Both the position numbers and the translations under genes were made by a program. DNA of 64,000 nt, taken from Plumapathes pennacea (lineage: Eukaryota > Cnidaria > Anthozoa > Antipatharia > Myriopathidae). Below are positions 56,353-64,000 of the stretch, piece by piece. The stretch's first letter is position 1; the number at the start of each line of letters is the position of its first letter. The notes beneath the pieces are model-generated. The model saw nothing but the letters and a program-made list of their open reading frames with translations. It was not told where the DNA came from and did no database searches. The stretch covers positions 34,368,355 through 34,432,354 of the forward strand of contig OZ038462.1 in assembly GCA_964036295.1 (NCBI GenBank), read 5' to 3'.

Positions 56353-56890
56353 CGTGCACCATGCAATGATGAAACGAAAGACAGGCGTAATGAGCGGTCA
56401 CTGGCTTCCCGGTTCCCGGTTCCCGGGTTCCCGGTTCCAGGTTTTAAACATAGCCTTTTCACACCCATTTTGCACTTTAAAACAGAAGCAACGCCGGACA
56501 TCCCGGAAATGCCTGTTTCCTCGCTTAGACCACACCCACGCCACAACAGATCACTGAGACTGTAACAGCTTCTCGTTTTCACTTGTATCAGACCGCACGA
56601 GCAACAACCCTTGTGCTACGATGGAACCTCCCTGAGCGACCACCTCTCTTAAGCGACCACTTACCAAATGCCCGATTGGTCCCTCAGTCAAATTACTACA
56701 GTGAAACCTCTCGTAAGCGACCGCGACCACCTTTGATGCTCACCGTTTGAGCATTTTCTATTGTTTTGTCAAGCAACCACTCGATACTACCAGAGAGTAA
56801 TTTTTTTCTGAGCAAGGACTGACTTCCTTGCAGAAACCGGGCGGAACAAAAAACTAACATGTGTAATGTAACGTGCAACGGAACACAAGC

Positions 56891-57274
56891 CCGGGGGGGG
56901 GGGGGGGGGGGGGGGGACTCCCACATAAAAATGGCGGGAATGCTCGTCGGGAATTTTCGTTTTGACCCCTAAGAGGTACTAAAACGGGCGTGGCTCGAGC
57001 TTGCTTTGACCCCTAAAAGGTACCAATAAATGCCAAGAATTTAAAGTTTCGATGCCTTTAGGAGGATATCATCAAGCACTTTATCCCTTGCTGTTTTTAA
57101 ACAAAAGAAGTTCATTCGACTGACACCTGACCCCTAAACGGTACGTCACATAAAAATGTCAGCGTTTGATGTTGAGCACCCTAAGCGGCACCAAAACCGT
57201 AATTTTGACCCCTAAGCGGTACGACGAGCATCCCCGCCTTTTCTTATATGGGAGTCCCCCCCCCCCCCCCCCGG
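56891..57274. mobile_element. poly-G/C-ended element, copy 2 (complete)
   Basis: Ends in a 24-base G run (56893-56916) and a 17-base C run (57256-57272). Inside these, ACTCCCACATAAAAATGGCG and the complementary CGCCTTTTCTTATATGGGAGT form terminal inverted repeats that continue into GAATGCTCGTCG / CGACGAGCATCC. Interior blocks TTGACCCCTAAGAGGTAC and ACCTGACCCCTAAACGGTAC recur. No ORF with recognisable domain. Confidence 0.75.
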
Positions 57275-57386
57275 ACACAAGGTTGATTTTCTTACAACTC
57301 AGGTGTTATTCACTTACTAAAACTGCTTTTTTTTTTTTGACACTGGTTGCGGCTCAAAGCTGGGGTCAAGTATTTTTGAAAGGGGA

Positions 57387-57394
57387 TGACGTCA
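57387..57394 (+). promoter_or_regulatory. CRE-type TGACGTCA site upstream of NIPA2-like gene
   Basis: Perfect palindromic cAMP-response element consensus, about 190 bp before the chosen start codon at 57575, in an otherwise unassigned region. A possible 5' UTR splice donor (ATGG|GTAAGT at 57487) lies between. Functional use is inference. Confidence 0.35.
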
Positions 57395-57574
57395 TTATGT
57401 CTCTCCCCAGTCTCCAATATCGCACGCTTCCGTTTGGCGAGAAGGAAAAATGTCGGAGAGAATTAACTTTACCACGTCGTCTATGGGTAAGTTGTATTTC
57501 TGATAGAGAACTCATGTTTCTGACCACAAATACACCTTCTGATACACTAATTATTCCCAATAGTGCCGTCCACA

Positions 57575-60500
57575 ATGGGTTTAACGACGGACCTACCTCC
57601 AGATTCGAGTTCCAGAGATTTTTATACCGGCCTTGGACTGGCCATTAGTTCGAGCGTTTTCATCGGTTCGAGCTTCATCATTAAAAAGAGGGGCCTTTTG
57701 AGAGTTGCAAGGAATGCAGGAGTAAGAGCAGGTGAATAGAATTGACTGTAAAAGCCTTAAAACTTAATGTTTATACTCAAATGTTTATAATATTCATCGT
57801 TGTATGTATCATGGTCTGATATACCAATTATGCACGTTACTTCTAAAAGTTAAAAGTGTGTTCCTTTTTTTGCTAGGTCAAGGAGGTTATGCCTATCTAA
57901 GAGAATGGCTGTGGTGGGCGGGATTAATAACGAGTAAGTGACCGTTTAGTTTCGATAGTTTATTAAACCGCTAAAAACTTGATGCTTTGTAAGTTTCTTG
58001 AGCGCAGTATTCCAATATCTGAGAGAAGCTGTATTACCGTTTTTCACTGCAATATTTCCCTCGGGACTCAAGACTGTTCCACTAATTAAACTGCTGACTT
58101 TATAACCAGGGGCCGCTTTTAAGAGGCCGCACATATGCATATTTAGGAACTCTCGAAAAATCTGCTTTTGAATTACAAAATAATGCAAACTTACACATAT
58201 CCAGAGCTAAACCTCAGTACAGCTGACTGTATAAACGTGGCGTCATTTCATCCTTTGTATATTTGTCGTCTCGTTGTTCTACCTTTCACCCTCAATATTT
58301 GAAGTGTACAAAGCAGTTTGGTTACCAGGAGCCAGGTGTATTAAAAAAGCAAACAACGAAACCACAAAATGAAGCAGGAATTAACATTAAAAAAAACGCT
58401 GCAGGGAACATGCTGTGTGGCTATTGTATTTCTTTGGACATGAGGTAGATAACCGAGATGATATGATTAAATTTTCACGGAGATGATATTCCAGTGTTTT
58501 AGTAATGTTTCAGTTAATTAGTGCTGAATGATGTAGTATGTCACTGATCCTAGCACTAGTGTATGATTTTTATATAAATTTTACCACTGGAGATTTAAAT
58601 TATTAATAAACCACCTAGTTTTTTGAGAGCAACTGCTAAAATGTGATCATTGTTTCTTTCTTTCTTTTTATTTGAAGCAGTGCTAATAGTCTGCATAATG
58701 GTTCATATAAATGTTCATTTGAAGGATATGAATGTCATGGTGACTACACATTGTAAGCGGTCATCCAGCGATTTAAATAAAACCACACATTGGTGTAGTC
58801 AAGGGGGAATGTTGTTATTAAATACATATTGTATAAATGTACTGTATAGACTACAATTTTCAACCTAGTGATTCAGTGCTCGACATTGAGGTTTTAGGTT
58901 GGCTGCCCTTCTGACTGTAGATTGACTCTAAGCAGTAGAAAGTTTCATAATTTCTGGTTGCCTGGCCATGAATTTACCTGCCCGACCAATTTTTTGGTTG
59001 TACCAGGCATAGCGGCCATTGATGTTGAGCACTCTGGTGATTGTGCTGTTGATAGATAGATACAGTAACTCTTTGTGCTTGATGTATAAAAATAAGCTGC
59101 TATCAATAGTTATTCTTGTGTTTATTTTCTTTTTTGTTCAGTGACAGTGGGAGAAGTAGCTAACTTCTCAGCTTATGCCTTTGCACCTGCAATTCTGGTA
59201 ACTCCATTGGGAGCTTTGAGTGTTCTGGTGAGGTGAGAATTTAGTTCTACAGAAAGTAGGATCTTTAAACTTTTTTGTTGCCAATACCCACCACCACTTT
59301 AGGTTACTGACTCAATAATCTCAGAGATTCATCCAGCACAATATTGTCTTCATCAAAACATTGCTTGTAAAGTTCAGTACGCGTAAGATCTAAAACAAGT
59401 CAAACTAATATTGAAGTTTCAACATGGCAAGAGTTGGTTGCAACTTTTGTTATTGTTGTTGTTACTTGGTTGTAGAAAAAGGAGTACTCCCATCAGCCTC
59501 TTTTGAGTCATACATGTATCATTAATTTGTGCTAAGCAATATTCTGCAACTGCAGTGTTCAGGGCCCGGTTTTTCAAAGCATGATTAGGCTAATCCTGGA
59601 TTAGGTGTAAACTTTCTTGTCATTTATAAGCCTGAAAATGTGAAGATTTTGTCCTGCAACGATTTCCTTGATACTTATTCAGCTAAAACAAGCTTTTTAA
59701 TCCATATTTGAACAAAACCCTGCATTTTATCGGCAGAGAGGTCGTCAGAAAGAATTTTGTTAATCCTGGATTAGCTTAATCGGATTTCGAAAAACCGGGC
59801 CCTGTACTGCACTGTATTTACTGACATGTTGGGTTGCTGCATATTTTTTCTTCAGTGCAGTCCTAGCCTCATACTTTCTAAATGAGAAGCAAAACTTGCA
59901 TGGCAAAATTGGTTGCATCTTGTCCATTATTGGCTCGACTGTGTTGGTGATCCATGCACCACAAGAGGAGAGCGTTGAAACTATGGAGGACCTGTCACCA
60001 AAACTTATAGAGCCTGGTGGGTATATACTGTACGTGTTGAGATTTAAGTATGAAACTCACAGTGTGACCACTACAGAAGCCAGAGGAGTACAGTACCAGA
60101 CTTTCCCATCAGGTTAAAGAGACTGGTCTTACAGTGGATGCTTTGTGCGCCCATGTTTAAATTTGCACCTGAAGCTTGAATTTCCTGAGGCGTCCGTGTT
60201 ATGACTGATCAATCTGACTGTCCTGCTTGCCATGTTCAATACACTTTCTGAGTTTTTGCTGATTTACTTTGTAATAACATTTAGAAAAATATGAGAGTCC
60301 ACCATTTTTGTATGATACGAAAATGGTCGCCCTGAGTCACTGGGCGCTAGCACCTACGATGAGATGGTCTCTATAATATAGGTGTACATGGCAACTTGCT
60401 CAGAAGAAAGCTGCTTGAATTATCTGGGTTTGTGGGTCATGGAGCAGTTTCCTGCCAATTTTTTCCTCTTGAAAATTCTACATTGTAAAATCCTATTTAT

Positions 60501-61205
60501 GCTATAAACCCTTGGACTTATGCAACTTCATCTCCTTTTGATACACTATACCTCTTTTTTGTCTCAGGTTTTGTCACTTACGCCTTGTTCATAATTGCCC
60601 TAGCCTTGGTACTGATATTTTACTATGGACCACGCCATGGACAGACAAACATTCTGGTCTACATCGCCATCTGCTCTCTAATTGGCTCGCTGTCTGTGAT
60701 GGGGTGCAAAGGACTAGGTATTGTCTTGAAGCAAACGTTTCATGGTCACAATGAGCTGTCAAATCCTGTCTCATGGGGCTTGTTGTTTGCAGTGTTGTCT
60801 TGCATCGCAACACAGATGAATTATTTAAACAAAGCCTTGGATATATTTAACACGTCGCTGGTCACTCCAATTTATTATGTCATGTTTACTACACTGACCA
60901 TAATTGCATCAGCAATTCTATTTAAAGAATGGGAGAAAATGCAGTCATCAAAGGATTCCATTGGAGCCATTTGTGGGTTCTTGACTATTGTGCTTGGGGT
61001 TTTCCTACTGCACGCATTCAGGGACATTCGCTTTACGTTTAAAGACATCATGCTTGTCACTTCATCCCAGCCAAAGGTGAGCAGACCAATGGAAGGGACG
61101 GAATCTTTCCTGATGCATGATTTGGAAGTAGGAAAAGGTGACCCTGACTCTGATGATAATGAAACAACTGTCATGCTTCTAAACAACAGCAATCATCACA
61201 CTTGA
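57575..61205 (+). CDS. NIPA2: NIPA2-like magnesium transporter (5 exons, 367 aa)
   Basis: Multi-pass membrane protein of the NIPA family (DMT superfamily), which carries Mg2+ across plasma and endosomal membranes. Exons: 57575-57731, 57877-57933, 59142-59232, 59856-60016, 60568-61205, total 1104 nt in one frame with GT-AG borders. Landmarks: [20 protein letters not shown] (TM1), [113 protein letters not shown] and ILFKEWEKM. Nine TM segments are expected and visible as hydrophobic stretches; an acidic C-terminal tail follows. Human NIPA2 is 360 aa. Nothing is broken. The NIPA2 call over NIPA1 rests on the [15 protein letters not shown] and PRHGQTN blocks. Confidence 0.95.
59561..59803. mobile_element. 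MITE family GGCCCGGTTTTTC, copy 2 (NIPA2-like intron 3)
   Basis: GGGCCCGGTTTTTCAAAGC and CGAAAAACCGGGCCCT form the ends; inner TAGGCTAATCCTGGATTA and TAATCCTGGATTAGCTTAAT blocks are inverted. It matches 9665-9911 in reverse orientation. A decayed fragment of the family is at about 61590-61680 (GTATTAGGCTATTCCTGG, GAGCCTGAAAATGAGAAG). Confidence 0.8.
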
Positions 61206-63210
61206 TGACAAAGTACAATCATGTTACAACTTTTATGTGGCAATAGTGTGTTGTTACTATATACATGTATTTATAACATTTTGATATGTCTCAACTCATA
61301 CATCATGTCTGATTGTTTTGAAACGAAGATATGCAGCACCAAGTTTAAAATAATTGTTTGTTGAGTGAGCACTTCCCAAAGGCAAAACACTGTTGTGTTG
61401 AAAAAATATTTGATTAATGCTGCATTATTTTTGTATATTTATATAAAATAAGTATAACATAAATTAGTATAATTAATATTCCTGTATAGGTTTTCATTTC
61501 TTAATACAAGTCTCTGACGAGTTTAGTCCATTTCTTCATTTGTCACATGACTTAATAATATAATATGAATTTTATGTATGACTAAGCCAGTTGTTTAAAA
61601 CACAGTATTAGGCTATTCCTGGGTTGTCTAAACTTTGTGGTCTTTTTGAGCCTGAAAATGAGAAGCTTTTGCTCACAAACTGACACATGCTATGTTTTAC
61701 CCTGGAACAAAAAAAATGTTTTAGTCTTTGATCAAAACTCAAGTTTGTTGGCCAAGCAGTTGAATGAAATGAATCAGACAACCAGGCTAGTTTCATGTGC
61801 TATGCTACATGATTTTAATAACACAAGGTAGTAACTTCTAAGTTGTGGGTGTTTTATTAAAATAATGCAAAAAAAGGGGGGGAAGTGGAATGTTGGCAAG
61901 TGTTCAAAAGGTGCAGCATAAAAATGAGTTATAATGCAAAAAATGGCATTTCTATGCAAAAATAAGACATTGGCTGCTTGATGAATATTATGTGGTGTGT
62001 TGCTGTAGCAGTTCTGTGAAACTTCAGGGAAACTTATCTACAGTTGTGAATTGTGAGTGTAAAGTTGTAAAAGCACCTGAACTCAGTGTGTTGACCAATG
62101 TTTTGGTCAAAATGCTGCCTTGTTCACATCCATTTTTATCATTGGATTTGCTTTGTCCTTGGGTAGCAATTAGTCATTAAACTTTGAACAATGAATATTG
62201 TATGATACAGTCAAAGCTCTCTGGGTGGACACTCGTAAGTGGACAGCTCTACTTATGGACGCCTCAACGAAACCCAGTTTAAACTTAAGCTCAGTCAAAC
62301 TCTGTATTTTGCACATTCTCGTAAGCGGACAGTTCCAGTTACGGACACTTTTTCAGATTCCCAAGGTGTCCGCTTACGAGAACTTCAACTGTTGTCTGCA
62401 AAAACATTTGGTCATTACACAAATTATGTTTTGTATTGGCCGAAAGCTGCATCGGACATCTTTTGAGGTCTATGAATAACTTTATTTAGAATTTTCCAAT
62501 TTTGTAAGAACACTGAACTAGTAATGTTTACTTAGTGTTCTGGGTGTGGGTGGGCACTCTTCATTTTTGTGTGATCTGCATTTTTTTCTAAAATACAATA
62601 TTTATTTTAGAACTGTCTGCACAATTGTCTTGATTTTCTATTGCAAAAGAGGCCATAGTACATTCTGAACAAATAATACCTCACTGTCACTAGCATCCCA
62701 TTAGAGCACTGTTTTTCCTTCCAATATTATTTTGGCTGTAGCAGGATATGTATGCAGTGGTATCAAGTAGTCTGTACACAATGGTTACAGTTTGTACAAA
62801 ATACTTCAATATCTACAGATTCATAATTAAATGTATACAGTGTTTGATCCAGTGTGATACCTAAAAACTTAAAGTCTGGTTCTAAAGTTAATATTTTGTA
62901 GTCAATCAAGCATAAGTCAACTTCACAAATTATTGTTACTGTACATGCAGAAAGTGCACAAAGAAAGAGCTTTACTTGGGGAAGCAAAATTCCTTCATTT
63001 GAATGTTCTTCAAATGTAAAATAATAAAATAAAGAATAAAAAATGTATGAAATTTAAATTCTCTTATGGTGATTTGTCAGAAATTTAGTGCTGTCTAAAT
63101 AATTAAAATAATTATAGTTTATCTAAAAACTATTAAAATAGTAAATATAAAGAAATCACATATGAATTCACATATCCTTGGGGATAAGATATTACTGGTA
63201 CACAATAGGC
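61206..63210. other. convergent spacer, NIPA2-like and LRR genes
   Basis: 3' UTRs of the two convergent genes presumably lie at the edges. It contains a decayed MITE fragment (about 61590-61680) and a CCGCTTACGAGA repeat (about 62205-62400). No coding exon recognised. Confidence 0.5.
62205..62400. repeat. CCGCTTACGAGA repeat, copy 2
   Basis: CAGTCAAAGCTCTCTGGGTG at the left and CGCTTACGAGAACTTCAACTG at the right are imperfectly inverted; the interior repeats ACTCGTAAGTGGACAG and CTCGTAAGCGGACAGTTCC. Related to 25090-25248. Confidence 0.5.
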
Positions 63211-63507
63211 TCAAGACTTGGGACCACCAGTGCTTGCTTTTCTTTTGAACTTTGGACCAAACATTTCTTTCCATGTTTGTGCAGTGGCACGATCCTGTTT
63301 AGTAACTCTGTAGAAATCCAATGATCTTAATCCAGGTAAAACAGCAAGGACATACTTCTTGTAATGTTCATTCTCCTCAATTGGATTCCCGTGGAGTGTG
63401 AGGGTTGTTAGGTTTGGTAGTCCAGAAAGTTTGTCAATCTCTGCCAATCTATCTATACTGTTCCCATGAAGATATAGGATCTTTACTTTAGGATATTCCA
63501 GGATCAC
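63211..63507 (-). CDS. leucine-rich repeat protein, last exon (partial; LRRC51-like)
   Basis: 3' terminal exon of a gene whose start lies beyond the right edge of the window. The acceptor TTTCTCAG ends at 63508; the 98-codon exon ends in TGA at 63211. It contains LRR units VKILYLHGNSIDRLAEIDKL and LPNLTTLTLHGNPIEENEHY, then an LRR-cap-like VLPGLRSLDFYRVTKQDR and a basic tail. The order LHGNPIE ... LPxLxxLDF ... VTKxDRxTAxxW resembles the C-terminus of LRRC51, a cilium-associated protein, but the name is tentative. Upstream exons are missing. Confidence 0.75.
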   Translation of the reverse strand: MILEYPKVKILYLHGNSIDRLAEIDKLSGLPNLTTLTLHGNPIEENEHYKKYVLAVLPGLRSLDFYRVTKQDRATAQTWKEMFGPKFKRKASTGGPKS

Positions 63508-64000
63508 CTGAGAAATGACAAAGAACGTAAAGGGCTAGTCACACGAGGCAATTTTCCTTGCAACTTCCAGTGCAATGTTGCAAGACAAGCTGCAGAAGAA
63601 ATTGCCCATGCAACACTGCAACTTGGTTGCAGAAAAAGTTGAATACTAAAAAAGTCTTCTACTTTTTGCAACGTTGCAAGGTCTTGTTGCACCATGTGAC
63701 ATGTACTTTGCTGGCCTTAAGTTTGGCTTGATGCACCCCCAAAGGGTACTCCTATTATAAGTCATATGGGGATGTGCTGCCCCTAAGGGTGTCTTTTTCA
63801 AGCAGTTTAGTCCGGAATATAGGGGATAGTAGATTTTGGGGTTTGGTCTGAAATAGAGTGCAAATTTTTTAGATACGGATCTGAAAGGGGGAAAATTTTG
63901 GATTACAGGTCTGAAATAGGCGTAAAGTTGTATTGGTCTGAAGTGAGGGTAAGGGTTTTGAGAACCCCCCCTCCCCCCTTGGGTTGCAGGCCCTTACTCT
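63508..64000. other. intron of the LRR gene, repeat-derived
   Basis: About 63530-63715 has loosely inverted ends (GGCTAGTCACACGAGGCAA / TTGTTGCACCATGTGACATG) typical of the short elements in this window. About 63730-63990 carries a repeat with CCCCTAAGGGTGTC, GGTCTGAAATAG (three times) and a C-rich end. No exon seen. Confidence 0.4.

Larger units (their letters stand above)
54589..56455. repeat. large inverted repeat (arms about 0.52 kb)
   Basis: Left arm about 54589-55124 and right arm about 55938-56455 are nearly identical reverse complements around an 0.81-kb unique spacer. The outer ends hold a CCGGGAA minisatellite (54601-54659; shorter at 56408-56440). The inner ends carry units of the GGAAAATGAGGAGTCTT repeat. 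Each arm contains the same two short exon-like segments with splice sites, pointing inward. Transcription through both arms would give a long double-stranded RNA stem. Confidence 0.92.
54453..57574. other. region between GDPD and NIPA2-like genes
   Basis: Divergent spacer. It is dominated by the 54589-56455 inverted repeat and the poly-G/C-ended element at 56891-57274, both annotated separately. Between them, about 56620-56790 has CGTAAGCGACCGCGACCAC-like words related to the CCGCTTACGAGA repeat. The last 300 bp should contain the NIPA2-like promoter. Confidence 0.5.

Overview
The window looks like nuclear DNA of an intron-rich, A+T-rich invertebrate animal, most likely a cnidarian such as a stony coral. 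The reasons are intron-split genes with GT-AG borders, animal housekeeping proteins (RUVBL1, a NIPA magnesium transporter), a CR1/L2-type LINE, and many short palindromic elements in introns and spacers. The species assignment is inference; no search was possible.

Layout from left to right. (1) 1047-4987, minus: patatin-like membrane hydrolase copy A, four exons. (2) 8012-15394, plus: complete 15-exon RUVBL1 of 455 aa. (3) 16083-18133, minus: a three-exon gene for a 96-aa secreted protein with six cysteines in the mature part; its exons are too short for ordinary ORF calling. (4) 18134-24395: gene-poor DNA with a TTA microsatellite and several hairpins. (5) 24396-38171, plus: six-exon ABCC4-like full ABC transporter (1300 aa) with a broken LINE in intron 1. 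(6) 39164-42862, minus, and 45518-48847, plus: patatin-like copies B and C, head to head. (7) 49564-54452, minus: four-exon secreted or GPI-anchored glycerophosphodiester phosphodiesterase (427 aa). Its 3-kb first intron holds a Harbinger-like remnant, a kinase-domain fragment and a 30-bp tandem array. (8) 54589-56455: a large inverted repeat (arms about 0.52 kb, spacer about 0.8 kb) carrying two copies of the same two small exons; one side continues into an exon resembling the start of SMC5. (9) 57575-61205, plus: five-exon NIPA2-like Mg2+ transporter (367 aa). (10) 63211-63507, minus: last exon of a leucine-rich-repeat protein, possibly LRRC51.

The three patatin-like paralogues share exon number, all three intron phases and a 197-nt third exon. 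Each places the Ser motif near residue 40 and the Asp motif near residue 570, with about eight predicted membrane segments between. Together with the phosphodiesterase and an ABCC4-like exporter, the window is enriched for genes that could cleave and export lipids. That link is inference from domains and proximity.

Most remaining DNA is repeats: at least eight families of short terminal-inverted-repeat elements, several present two or more times here, a 437-bp tandem duplication, an unusual TCGGTCGATA-rich block in a copy B intron, and repeated poly-G tracts of 15-27 bases.
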